DNA of 64,000 nucleotides from Streptomyces morookaense (GTDB lineage: Bacteria > Actinomycetota > Actinomycetes > Streptomycetales > Streptomycetaceae). Position 1 is the first letter of the stretch. Each line of letters begins with the position of its first letter. The stretch spans positions 1 through 64,000 of the forward strand of contig NZ_JABBXF010000002.1 in assembly GCF_013030945.1 (NCBI RefSeq). The letters are read 5' to 3'. The notes below the pieces were generated by a model. It worked only from the letters and a program-made list of their open reading frames with translations. It ran no database searches and was not told where the DNA came from. Position numbers and translations under genes: made by a program. Shown here in pieces: positions 1 to 8,395 of this stretch.

Positions 1-240
1 CGCAACCGCCGAGGCACCGCCCGAAGGCACCGGCCAGTCGTCACGCCCGGCACCCGGGCCTGGCACAGCGCCAGCAGGACGGGCCGGCTCAGCAGCCGCG
101 ACCGCAGACGTACTGCCCGACGGCACCGGCCAGTCGTCACGCCCGACGCCCGAGCCGGGCACAGGGGCACCCGGACGGGCCGGCTCGGAAACCGCAACCG
201 CCGAGGCACCGCCCGACGGCACCGGCCAGTCGTCACGCCC
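1..240 (-). repeat. 96-bp in-frame tandem repeat coding a DDWPVPSG linker
   Basis: Copies of one 96-bp unit lie end to end; the shared CAGTCGTCAC stretch recurs at 35, 131 and 227, exactly 96 bases apart, and the array runs off the left edge. Each unit codes 32 residues beginning GRDDWPVPSG and ending in an Ala/Pro/Gly-rich stretch. A diverged copy (ADDWPTGG) sits about 132 bases further upstream. The exact multiple of three keeps the hydrolase reading frame open, so the array is a protein linker and not intergenic DNA. Confidence 0.9.
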
Positions 241-1176
241 GGCACCCTCACCCGGACTCACACCCGCGACCGCGCCCGGTCCCGCACCCGTCGCCGCATC
301 AGCCGGCCGGCCAGGACCCGGCACCGGCCCCGCCGGAGCGCCTCCGCCTCCCGTCGGCCAGTCGTCCGCGGCGCGGCCCGCCGGGGGCCCGGGAATGCGG
401 ACCGTGGTGGCCGTCGCCGGTGTCGTGAAGTGGCGGACCAGGAGGTCCGTCACCGCCGCCGGCTGTTCCACCGGCGTCAGATGGCATGCGCCCGGCACCA
501 CCGCGAGGCGGGCGTCGGGGATGCCCGCGACCAGGGCGCGGGCCTGGGCGGGCGGGGTGACCTGGTCGTCCGCGCCGACGACCACCAGGGTGGGGGCGGC
601 GACGCGGGCCAGGTCCGCCTGCACGTCGAACGCGGCCAGCGCCTCGTACGCCGCCGCGAAGCAGTTCAGGTCGGTGCTGCGGACCATCTGGACGGCCCAG
701 TCCACGATGGCCGGCTGTGCACTCGCGAACGCGGGCGCGAACCACCGCCCGGGCACGGCACGGGCGATCGGTTCGAGGCCGCTCCGGCGCACCCCCTCCG
801 CGTCGGCGGCGCCGAAGCGGGCCGCGGAGCCCAGCAGGGCGAGCGCGGAGAGGCGGTGCGGGTGGCGGAGGGCGAGGTCGGTGCCGAGGGCGGCGGCGAA
901 GGAGCAGCCGGCGTAGTCGAAGCGCTCGATGCCCAGGGCGTCGAGCGTGGCGACGAGCCGGTCGGTGAGCTCGCCGACCGTGCTCGCGGGCTCGGCGGGC
1001 GAGCCGCCGTGGCCGGGCAGGTCGAAGCGCAGGACGCGCCGGTGCCGGCTCAGTTCCGGGATCTGCCGGTCCCACATGTGCCAGGTGGTGCCCAACTCGG
1101 GGCCCAAGACCAGGACGGGGGCGCCTTCCGGCCCGTCCGAGCGGTATTGCAGGGTGTTCACCGGTCTCTCACTCAC
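1..1176 (-). CDS. 3-oxoadipate enol-lactonase-type alpha/beta hydrolase, N-terminal part (3' end outside window)
   Basis: The first ~270 residues read as an alpha/beta hydrolase of the PcaD type, which opens beta-ketoadipate enol-lactone in the protocatechuate branch of aromatic catabolism. Visible are the oxyanion-side segment LGTTWHMWD, FDLPGHG, the nucleophile elbow GCSFA (Ser92), VVVGADDQ with the likely catalytic Asp, and GACHLTPVEQP with the catalytic His. The elbow ends in Ala instead of the usual Gly. GTG at 1176 is chosen because GAGGG lies 8 bases upstream; GTG at 1161 is an alternative. In Streptomyces such a domain is often fused to a carboxymuconolactone decarboxylase (PcaL), which would lie beyond the left edge. 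Here the hydrolase runs into a Pro/Ala/Gly-rich tail with repeated GRDDWPVPSG blocks. Confidence 0.8.
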   Translation of the reverse strand, partial: MSERPVNTLQYRSDGPEGAPVLVLGPELGTTWHMWDRQIPELSRHRRVLRFDLPGHGGSPAEPASTVGELTDRLVATLDALGIERFDYAGCSFAAALGTDLALRHPHRLSALALLGSAARFGAADAEGVRRSGLEPIARAVPGRWFAPAFASAQPAIVDWAVQMVRSTDLNCFAAAYEALAAFDVQADLARVAAPTLVVVGADDQVTPPAQARALVAGIPDARLAVVPGACHLTPVEQPAAVTDLLVRHFTTPATATTVRIPGPPAGRAADDWPTGGGGAPAGPVPGPGRPADAATGAGPGAVAGVSPGEGAGRDDWPVPSGGASAVAVSEPARPGAPVPGSGVGRDDWPVPSGSTSAVAAAEPARPAGAVPGPGAGRDDWPVPSGGASAVA

Positions 1177-1264
1177 CCGCCCGACCCTCTCATGTGCCCT
1201 TTCCGCCCCTATGACGGGGGCATGACCGAGGGAGCACGTCCACGCCCCCTCAGGGCAACGCCCC

Positions 1265-2668
1265 TCAGCCGCCCCGTCGCACCCGGGCCGCCTTGCGGGC
1301 CTCGGCGAGCATGCGGGCCTCGCCCGCCTTGCGGGACTTGCCGCCGGTGCCGCGGGAGGTGCCCTTGCTGGTGCCCAGGCCGCGGAAGGGGGCGTTGGTG
1401 TTCTTGGGCCGGGGCGCTGCGGGCCCGCCGTCGAGCGGGATGCCGGACGGGGCCCTGGCGCCGGTGATCCGGCTCAGTTCCGCCTCGCCCGAGCGGACCT
1501 TGGTGACCGTCGGCTCGATGCCGGCCTCGGCCATCAGGCGGCTCGTCTCGCGGCGCTGGGCCGACAGCACCAGCGTGACGACGCTGCCGGCCCGGCCGGC
1601 CCGGGCGGTGCGGCCCGCGCGGTGCAGGTAGTCCTTGGGGTCGGTGGGCGGGTCGACGTTGACGACGAGGTCGAGGTCGTCGACGTGCAGGCCACGGGCC
1701 GCGACGTTGGTCGCCACCAGGACGGTGATCTGGCCGTTCTTGAACTGCGCGAGGGTCCGTGTGCGCTGCGGCTGGGACTTTCCGCTGTGCAGGGCCGCCG
1801 CGTGCACTCCGCTCGCCCGCAGATGCCGGGTGAGCTGGTCGACCGCGTGCTTGGTGTCCAGGAACAGCAGGACGCGGCCGTCGCGGGCGGCTATCTCCGT
1901 GGTGACGGCGTACCGGTCGGGGCCGTGGACGACCAGCACATGGTGGTCCATCGTCGTGACCGCACCCGCGGACGGGTCGACGGAGTGGGCGACCGGGTCG
2001 TGGAGGTGGCGGTGGACCAGCTGGTCGACGTCGCGGTCCAGGGTGGCCGAGAACAGCATCCGCTGGCCGTCGGCGTGCACCTGGTCGAGCACCTCGGTGA
2101 CCTGCGGCAGGAAGCCCATGTCGCACATCTGGTCGGCCTCGTCGAGGACGGTGATCCGTACGCGTCCCAGGCGGCAGGCCTTGCGCTCGACGAGGTCGTG
2201 CAGGCGGCCGGGCGTGGCGACGACGACCTCGGCGCCGTCGCGCAGCGCGGCGGTCTGCCGGCCGATCGACATGCCGCCGACGACCGTGGCCATCCGCAGC
2301 CGGAGCGCCTCGGCATACGGGGCGAGCGCCTCGGTGACCTGCTGGGCCAGCTCCCGGGTGGGCACCAGGACCAGGGCGAGGGGCTGCTTCGGCTCCGCAC
2401 GCCGCCCGGCTGTCCGTGCGAGCAGCGGCAGGCCGAAGGCGAGCGTCTTGCCCGATCCCGTGCGCCCGCGCGCCAGGACGTCGCGTCCCGCGAGGGCGTC
2501 GGGCAGCGTGGCCGCCTGGATCGGGAAGGGCTCGCGCACATCCAGCTCGGCGAGCGTCCGCAGCACCGCGGCCGGCAGTGCCATGTCGGCGAAGGCGGCC
2601 GGGGACGCCGTCGGGGCGGGGTCGCCGTGCGAGGTGCCGAGGGCGTCCGGGTGGTTCACGTGGTTCAT
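1265..2668 (-). CDS. DEAD-box ATP-dependent RNA helicase
   Basis: This 467-residue protein is an SF2 RNA helicase that unwinds or remodels RNA using ATP. The Q-motif region (FPIQ, 48-51), motif I GRTGSGKT (68-75), Ia PTREL (103-107), II DEAD (176-179), III SAT (207-209), V ATNVAARGL (319-327) and VI HRAGRTARAG (349-358) are all intact. The last ~80 residues are basic and Gly/Ser/Arg-rich, as in cold-shock type helicases that bind RNA through the tail. The start MNHVNH is preferred over an in-frame ATG 90 bases upstream because GGAAGG sits just ahead of it. It stands alone, divergent from the conflict module. Confidence 0.93.
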   Translation of the reverse strand: MNHVNHPDALGTSHGDPAPTASPAAFADMALPAAVLRTLAELDVREPFPIQAATLPDALAGRDVLARGRTGSGKTLAFGLPLLARTAGRRAEPKQPLALVLVPTRELAQQVTEALAPYAEALRLRMATVVGGMSIGRQTAALRDGAEVVVATPGRLHDLVERKACRLGRVRITVLDEADQMCDMGFLPQVTEVLDQVHADGQRMLFSATLDRDVDQLVHRHLHDPVAHSVDPSAGAVTTMDHHVLVVHGPDRYAVTTEIAARDGRVLLFLDTKHAVDQLTRHLRASGVHAAALHSGKSQPQRTRTLAQFKNGQITVLVATNVAARGLHVDDLDLVVNVDPPTDPKDYLHRAGRTARAGRAGSVVTLVLSAQRRETSRLMAEAGIEPTVTKVRSGEAELSRITGARAPSGIPLDGGPAAPRPKNTNAPFRGLGTSKGTSRGTGGKSRKAGEARMLAEARKAARVRRGG

Positions 2669-2799
2669 GAAGAGCCTTCCGCGTGGGGAACGTACCGAGG
2701 AAGGCCCGGCAGGGAAACGTTTGAGGGTAGCACGTACCCGGACATCCGTTCCCGTCAAGGCGTTCTCACACGTCCCACCCCTTCACTACCATCCCCCAC

Positions 2800-3228
2800 A
2801 TGCAAGCCACCATCATCGTGGAGAGCGTGAACGCCCCAGTGGGGACCGACGACTTACGGCGCTGGCTCGGCGGACAGCCGGAGCTGCGCGGCAGGATCCG
2901 CAGGCGGGCGGACGTGCCGGAGCCGGGGACCATGGGCGCCGCCGCCGATGCCGTGATCGCCGTGCTCGAGCCGGGCGGCGTGGTCGCGGCCCTGGCCGGC
3001 GCCGTGGTCACCTGGGTGCGGACGCGGGGCGGCACCCAGACGGTCACCGTGACCCGGGCCGACGGCACGCGGTTCACCCTCAGCAGCACCCAGGTCAAGG
3101 GGCTCGACGCCCGGCAGACGGCCGAGCTGGCGGAACGGCTGGCCGCCATGCTGGAGGACCGCGGCGACGAGGCGCGGCCCGGCCCGGAGGACGGCCGGGC
3201 GGCACGGCCCGGAACCCCCCGGAGGTGA
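2800..3228 (+). CDS. EACC1 family effector-associated protein
   Basis: This 142-residue protein matches the 'effector-associated constant component 1' pattern: an N-terminal strand (TIIVES), a DDLRRWL helix with ELRGR, a PEPGTMGAAADAV turn, a hydrophobic helix (VVAALAGAVVTWV, about residues 60-75) and a TVTRADGTRF strand pair. In published comparative genomics of NTP-dependent bacterial conflict systems, EACC1 is the constant small partner encoded beside variable effectors. Here it precedes a caspase-STAND gene, and the stop codon overlaps that gene's GTG (GTGA at 3225-3228), so the two are almost certainly translated together. Its biochemical role is unknown; a signal-transfer or docking role is inferred from the operon. 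Confidence 0.8.
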   Translation: MQATIIVESVNAPVGTDDLRRWLGGQPELRGRIRRRADVPEPGTMGAAADAVIAVLEPGGVVAALAGAVVTWVRTRGGTQTVTVTRADGTRFTLSSTQVKGLDARQTAELAERLAAMLEDRGDEARPGPEDGRAARPGTPRR

Positions 3229-6200
3229 CCGGCCTCGCCGCCCCCGGCACCCGCGCCGTCCTCGTCGGCACCGGCACCCACGCCCCCGGCTCCGCGCTCC
3301 CCGCCCTGCCCGCCGTCGACGCCACCGTCGACGACCTGGCCCGGGCCCTGCGCGACGTGTGCGGACTGCCCGAGGACCACATCCGCCGGGTGCCCGCCGA
3401 CGCCACGGCGGCCGACGTCATCGAAGCCGTGCAGCAGGCGGTCGCCGAGGCCACCGGCACCGTCCTCTTCTCCTACACCGGACACGGCATCCTCGGACCC
3501 GGGGACGAGCTCTACCTCGCCACCCGCGGCACACTCGGCGAGGACCGCATCGCGCCCTGCGTGCCCTACCGCGTCGTCAAGGACGCGCTCGGCGGGGCCA
3601 CCGGCGGCAGCGTGGTCGTCCTCGACTGCTGCTTCTCCGGACGCGCCGCGGTCCCCGGGGCGGGCGGCCCCCGCGGGGTGTTCGACTCCGCCCTCCCCGA
3701 CGGCAGTTTCCTCCTCACCTCCGCCTCCGGCTTCGCCGTGTCCTACGCACCCGACGGCGAACGGCACACGCTCTTCGGCGGGAAGCTGCTGCGGCTGCTG
3801 GAGGACGGCGACCCCTCCGGCCCGCCCCTGCTGACGCTGGACGACGTCCACACCTTCCTCGACCGGGCCTTCCGGGACGGGACGGTGCACCCCCAGCGGC
3901 GCAGCGAAGGCACCCTGGGCGGGCTCGTCGTCGCACCGAACCGCGCCTACCGCCGGCAGCGCCCCGCCGCCGCCCTGCCCCCAGCCGACGTGCCCTGCCC
4001 GTACCCCGGCATGGAGCCCTTCCGGGCCGAGGACCACGCCCACTTCTTCGGCCGCGAACAGCTCACCGAGGAACTGCTGGACGCGGTGTCCGGCCCCGGG
4101 GCGGACGGCCGCCCGCTCGTCCTCGTCGGCGCCTCCGGTGCCGGCAAGTCCTCGCTGCTGCGCGCCGGGCTGCTCGCGGGGCTCGACCGCCGCCACGGCG
4201 CCGGGCGCCCCGGCACCCCCTGGCCCGCCGTGCTGCTCCCCGCCCCCGGCCCGCACCCCTTGCGCGCCCTCGCCGAACGCTGGGCCCGGGCCACCGGGCA
4301 CCCGCCGGACGAGGTCCACGGCCGACTCCTGTCCGGCGCGGGGCTCCCCGCGCCGCGCCCCGGCTCCACGGTCTGCCGGCTGCTGGTGGTGGACCAGTTC
4401 GAGGAGACGTTCACCCGCTGCACGGACCCGGAGGAGCGCACCCGGTTCATCCGGTCGCTGTGCGCACCCGGCGGCGACCCCGCCGCCCACCCACGTGTCG
4501 TCCTCGGTCTGCGCGCCGACCACTACGGCAGCTGCCTCGCCCACCCGGAACTCGCCGAGGCCCTGGAGCACCGGCAGCGCACCGTCCGGCCCATGGACGA
4601 ACAGGCCCTCCGGGCGGCCGTCGAACGGCCCGCCCTCGCCGTCGGATTGGCCCTGGAGGACGGCCTCACCGACCGGCTCCTCGCCGACCTGGCCCAGGAC
4701 ACGGACGAGGAACGCCCCACGGACGCACCTGCCGAGGCCACCGCGCTGCCCTTCCTCGCGCACGCCCTGCGCGAGACCTGGCTGCGCCGCTCCGGCGCCG
4801 TGCTCACCCTGGCCGGCTATCAGGCGACGGGCGGCATCCGGCAGTCCGTCGCCACCACCACCGAGGCCCTCTACCAGGAGCTGGACGCGCCCGCCCGCAC
4901 GGCGCTGCGCGAACTCCTCCTGCGCATGGTCGAGTTGAGCGGCAACGGCGAGTTCGTCCGCCGCCGCGTCGAACTCTCCGACCTCCTCGCCGGCCGCCCG
5001 GACGACGAGCAGCAGCTTGTGACGGGCGTGTGGGACCGGCTCGCCGACGCCCGCCTCGTCACCGTCGACAAGGGCGGGGCCCAGATCGCCCACGAGGCGC
5101 TGCTGCGCGCCTGGCCCCGGCTCCGCTCGTGGATCCGCGAGGCACAGACCGAACTCCTCGCCCGTCAGCAGCTGTCCGAGGCCGCGGCGGCCTGGGAGGA
5201 ACACGGCAGGGACCCCGGCTACCTCTACACCGGCAGCCGCCTGGAGACCGTCCGGCCCTGGCTCACCGGCACGACCGCGGGCCAGCCCGGGGCGGGCATC
5301 GGGCTGACCACGGCGGAACGAGCCTTCGCGGAGGCGGGGTTGCGCGCGGCCCGGCGCACCCGGCGCCGCCGCCTGGCCGTCACCGCGCTCGCCGTCTGCC
5401 TGGCACTGCTGCTCACCGCCGCCGGTACCGTCGCCTTCCTCGAACGCGACCGGTCACAGCAGCGGGCCGCGAACCTGACCTCCGAACGCATCGCCGCCCA
5501 GGCGGAGGCGCTGCGCCCGCAGGACCCGTCGGCCGCGCTCGACCTGAGCCTGGCGGCCTACCGGACGGCCCCCACCGTCGAGGCGCGCACGAGCCTGCTC
5601 CAGAGCGCGACGGCGCCGGTGGCGCTGACCCTGTCCGGGCACACCGGCAAGGTCCTGAACCTGGCCTTCCACAAGGACGGCAGAGTGCTGGCGAGTTCGG
5701 CGGCGGACGGCACGCTGCGCCTGTGGGACTTCGCGGACCGCTACCACCCCGTACCGGGCGCCGTCCTGCACACCGGCCGTCCCGTGGCCGTCGCCTGGCG
5801 GCCGGACGGCCGCTACCTGGCCGCGTCGAGCCGCGACACCTTCTTCCTGTGGGACACCTCCGACCCGCTCCACCCCCGGCAGGTGGCCCGCCTGGCGACG
5901 GACGGCACCCGGATCAGCGCCCTCGCCTTCAGCCCGGACGGCCGCACCGTCGCCGTGTCGGGCGACCATGTGCGGATACACCTGTGGGACGTACGGGACC
6001 CCGCCCGCCCGGCGTCCACCGTCGTGCACATTGCCGAGGACCAGGCCGTCGTGGCCGAGGCCTACAGCCCCGACGGGCACGTGCTGGCCACGGCGCTCGA
6101 CGACGACACCATGCGGCTGTGGGACACCGGACGGGCCGGCGGCCTCACACCGCTCGCCACCGTGAAGGACGCCGCGCTGCTCTCGCTGGCCTTCCGGCCC

Positions 6201-7799
6201 GACGGGCAGATGCTGGCAGGAGGCGGCAGCCATACCGGCAGGTCCGACAACCTGTGGGCATGGGACGTGAAGGACCCGAGCCGGCCCCGGGCCCTGAACA
6301 AGCCCACCGCGTACAGCACTTCGGGTGCGTACACCGGGCTCGTCTGGCGGCCGGACGGGCAGTTCGTGGCGGCCTCGACCGTCGGGGACAAGTCGGTCCA
6401 CACGTTCACCTTCCGGAGCGGCACCGGCTCCGCACCCGGCACCGACCTCGACTGGAGCGCGGGGGTGCTGGTCGGCGGCAGCACACGGTCCCTGGCCTAC
6501 TTCCCCGACGGCCGGGGTCTTGTGGCGGGGGACGAGGACAACGGGGACATCGCCGTACGGCAGCCGCCGCCGCGGGCCGTCACCGGCGGGGTCGCGGACC
6601 GCGGATACGTCGCGGGCAGCGCGTTCGACGAGTCCGCGCACCATGTCGTGACCGGAGGAGAAGCCAACAACAAGCAGCCGGTGCGGATATGGGACGTCTC
6701 CGCACCGGGCCGCGCCCCGAAGCCGACCGCCGAACTGCCGCCGCCATGGGTCAGGGCGCGGTTCCTCACGGACGGCCGGATGCTTCTGAGCCGGAACACC
6801 GACGGCACCCGGCTGAAGCTGTGGCAGGTGGACGGCGGCCGACTCCGGCCGGGGTACGAGTTCCGGCTGTCCGGCGGGGCGGTGCAGGGGAGCGACCCGG
6901 AGGTGTACGCCGTGAGCGACGACGGGGCCCTCTTCGCCCTGCGCGGCGCCTCCGAGAGCACGATGGGGCTGTGGGACATCCGGGACATCGAGCACCCGCG
7001 GCGGGTCGGGGAGGTGCCGTGGCCCCGCGACGACGGCTCGACCACCCCGTCCTTCCCGGGGCGGCGGGTCCTGGCGCTGATGACCTCCCACGGAACGCAG
7101 ACCTGGGACGTACGCGACCCCCGCAGACCCCGCCGGGGGGATGTGGTGAAGGAGACGCCGTGGTCCACGATCAGCGATGACGGCGACGGTACCGGGCCCC
7201 GGCTCGTGGTGGGCCGGGTCCCGAGCCGCGGCCGGCCCGGCCGGCAGGAGACGCACGTCTGGAGTCTGACCGCCGACGGCACGGCGCGCAGGATCGTGAA
7301 CGTCGACAAGGACGTGTCCGCCACCGAGCTCATCTCCCGGAACGCCCTGGCGGTCCTCTCCGAGGAGGGCAGGCCGACGGTGTGGGACCTGCGCAGGCCG
7401 GGGCGGGGCGTCCCGCTGCCGGGGCCCGTCCCCAAGGTCCAGTACATGTACGCCTCCCGGGCCCGCCACCTGGTGGCCGCCTGGGAGAACGAGGGCCTGC
7501 TCGCGCTGTGGAACGTGTCCGACCCGAACGGCTCCCGGCCCGGAGGCGACGACGAACTGCTCGTCCTGTCCGACCTGACGCGGAAGATGCGCATCAAGGA
7601 CATGAGCCCCGCCGGTGACCTCGTCATGTCACCGGAAAGCACCGGACAGCTCGTTCCGCTCGGCGTCGACTCGCTCGTCGTGAGCACGGACTTCACCGCC
7701 CTGAGCCGCACCCTGTGCTCGATCCGCAGCACGCGCGTGCCGGAGAAGCAGTGGAAGGAGCTGCTGCCCGGCGTGAAGCGCCAGGATCCCTGCCCGTAA
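3225..7799 (+). CDS. Caspase-like peptidase / nSTAND1 NTPase / WD40 effector protein
   Basis: This 1,524-residue protein has four parts. Residues ~10-235 form a caspase/metacaspase-like peptidase with the dyad His87 (TGHG) and Cys136 (DCCFSG). Residues ~255-700 form a STAND NTPase: PYPGMEPF and FFGRE lead into Walker A GASGAGKSS (302-310) and Walker B LLVVDQFEE (386-394). One hydrophobic helix (~717-738) is followed by SERIAAQAEAL, a segment usual in this family. From ~800 to the end lie at least 12 WD40-type blade ends (LWDF, LWDT, LWDV, IWDV, TWDV and others). Known STAND logic suggests the WD40 part senses a trigger, the NTPase oligomerises and the caspase is unleashed, probably to cleave host proteins. 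GTG 3225 directly abuts its GGAG, so reinitiation from the EACC1 gene is likely. Confidence 0.9.
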   Translation: MTGLAAPGTRAVLVGTGTHAPGSALPALPAVDATVDDLARALRDVCGLPEDHIRRVPADATAADVIEAVQQAVAEATGTVLFSYTGHGILGPGDELYLATRGTLGEDRIAPCVPYRVVKDALGGATGGSVVVLDCCFSGRAAVPGAGGPRGVFDSALPDGSFLLTSASGFAVSYAPDGERHTLFGGKLLRLLEDGDPSGPPLLTLDDVHTFLDRAFRDGTVHPQRRSEGTLGGLVVAPNRAYRRQRPAAALPPADVPCPYPGMEPFRAEDHAHFFGREQLTEELLDAVSGPGADGRPLVLVGASGAGKSSLLRAGLLAGLDRRHGAGRPGTPWPAVLLPAPGPHPLRALAERWARATGHPPDEVHGRLLSGAGLPAPRPGSTVCRLLVVDQFEETFTRCTDPEERTRFIRSLCAPGGDPAAHPRVVLGLRADHYGSCLAHPELAEALEHRQRTVRPMDEQALRAAVERPALAVGLALEDGLTDRLLADLAQDTDEERPTDAPAEATALPFLAHALRETWLRRSGAVLTLAGYQATGGIRQSVATTTEALYQELDAPARTALRELLLRMVELSGNGEFVRRRVELSDLLAGRPDDEQQLVTGVWDRLADARLVTVDKGGAQIAHEALLRAWPRLRSWIREAQTELLARQQLSEAAAAWEEHGRDPGYLYTGSRLETVRPWLTGTTAGQPGAGIGLTTAERAFAEAGLRAARRTRRRRLAVTALAVCLALLLTAAGTVAFLERDRSQQRAANLTSERIAAQAEALRPQDPSAALDLSLAAYRTAPTVEARTSLLQSATAPVALTLSGHTGKVLNLAFHKDGRVLASSAADGTLRLWDFADRYHPVPGAVLHTGRPVAVAWRPDGRYLAASSRDTFFLWDTSDPLHPRQVARLATDGTRISALAFSPDGRTVAVSGDHVRIHLWDVRDPARPASTVVHIAEDQAVVAEAYSPDGHVLATALDDDTMRLWDTGRAGGLTPLATVKDAALLSLAFRPDGQMLAGGGSHTGRSDNLWAWDVKDPSRPRALNKPTAYSTSGAYTGLVWRPDGQFVAASTVGDKSVHTFTFRSGTGSAPGTDLDWSAGVLVGGSTRSLAYFPDGRGLVAGDEDNGDIAVRQPPPRAVTGGVADRGYVAGSAFDESAHHVVTGGEANNKQPVRIWDVSAPGRAPKPTAELPPPWVRARFLTDGRMLLSRNTDGTRLKLWQVDGGRLRPGYEFRLSGGAVQGSDPEVYAVSDDGALFALRGASESTMGLWDIRDIEHPRRVGEVPWPRDDGSTTPSFPGRRVLALMTSHGTQTWDVRDPRRPRRGDVVKETPWSTISDDGDGTGPRLVVGRVPSRGRPGRQETHVWSLTADGTARRIVNVDKDVSATELISRNALAVLSEEGRPTVWDLRRPGRGVPLPGPVPKVQYMYASRARHLVAAWENEGLLALWNVSDPNGSRPGGDDELLVLSDLTRKMRIKDMSPAGDLVMSPESTGQLVPLGVDSLVVSTDFTALSRTLCSIRSTRVPEKQWKELLPGVKRQDPCP

Positions 7800-7811
7800 G
7801 GCGCCCGGCCG

Positions 7812-8390
7812 TCAGGGGGTGGTCGTCGAAACGACGTACACCTTCGGGTGCTTCGGGTCGTCCATATTGGCGGTGATCTCCAACTCCGGCCTGGGCCGGT
7901 CCCCCTGCTTGTGGACCGTGCCCTTCCAGTGGTGGCCGCTGCCGAACTTCCAGCCCACGACGGCCGCTTCGTCGGCGTCGATGGTGATCTCGCCGTCCTT
8001 GAGGGCGGACGCGTTCGTGCCGACGCTCTTGAGCCACTTGTCGAACTTGGCGGGCGTGGTCGTGAACTGGAGATACAGCGAGCTGGACTTCCAGGAGTTG
8101 TCCTCGTAGTGCGCGACCCCGGTCGCGTAGTACGGCACCGACATCCCGTAGATGCGGCGCTGCAGGCGCGACGGCCAGCCCTCCTCCAGCTGCCCGTCGG
8201 TGGCCTGCTCCTCCTTCTCCCCTGCCGGGCCGCGGCTCTGCAGCGCGGAGATGTAGAGGTAACCGGCCGGGATGGCGATGAGCAGGAAGACGATGACGGC
8301 CTTGAGCCAGCGGCGCGGCGGGCGTCCGCCGTCGCCGCCGCCTATGGGCTGTTCCGGCGCGGCGGGCGCCTGGTTTCCGGTGTGTTCCAT
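7812..8390 (-). CDS. Single-pass membrane protein of unknown function
   Basis: This 192-residue protein has a Pro/Gly-rich cytoplasmic N-terminus (~27 residues), one transmembrane helix (AVIVFLLIAIPAGYLYI) and an exported-looking C-terminal domain of mixed strands, with runs such as YYATGVAHYEDNSWKSSSLY and DEAAVVGWKFGSGHHW. I recognise no catalytic motif. The ATG is preceded by GGGTGA; a GTG nine bases upstream would overlap the stop of the ROK kinase gene, so the two are probably co-transcribed. It ends 12 bases from the convergent STAND gene. A lipid- or wall-associated role is possible, but nothing in the sequence fixes it. Confidence 0.7.
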   Translation of the reverse strand: MEHTGNQAPAAPEQPIGGGDGGRPPRRWLKAVIVFLLIAIPAGYLYISALQSRGPAGEKEEQATDGQLEEGWPSRLQRRIYGMSVPYYATGVAHYEDNSWKSSSLYLQFTTTPAKFDKWLKSVGTNASALKDGEITIDADEAAVVGWKFGSGHHWKGTVHKQGDRPRPELEITANMDDPKHPKVYVVSTTTP

Positions 8391-8395
8391 GGTGA

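Noticed and set aside
1..240. Regular 96-bp repeats suggested a CRISPR array.
   Set aside because: The units are nearly identical throughout with no unique spacers, have a period that is a multiple of three and stay in frame with the hydrolase, so they are a coding tandem repeat.
1635..3224. A long open frame on the + strand through the helicase region, continuous with the caspase-STAND frame.
   Set aside because: It is antisense to an intact DEAD-box helicase and overlaps the EACC1 gene in another frame; high G+C keeps such frames open. The conserved protein begins at GTG 3225.
2766..5204. An 812-residue open frame opposite EACC1 and caspase.
   Set aside because: Low-complexity translation without domains; both sense genes are well supported.
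5454..7469. A long minus-strand open frame opposite the WD40 region.
   Set aside because: The translation is Gly/Arg/Pro-rich with no fold and mirrors the codon bias of the real gene on the other strand.
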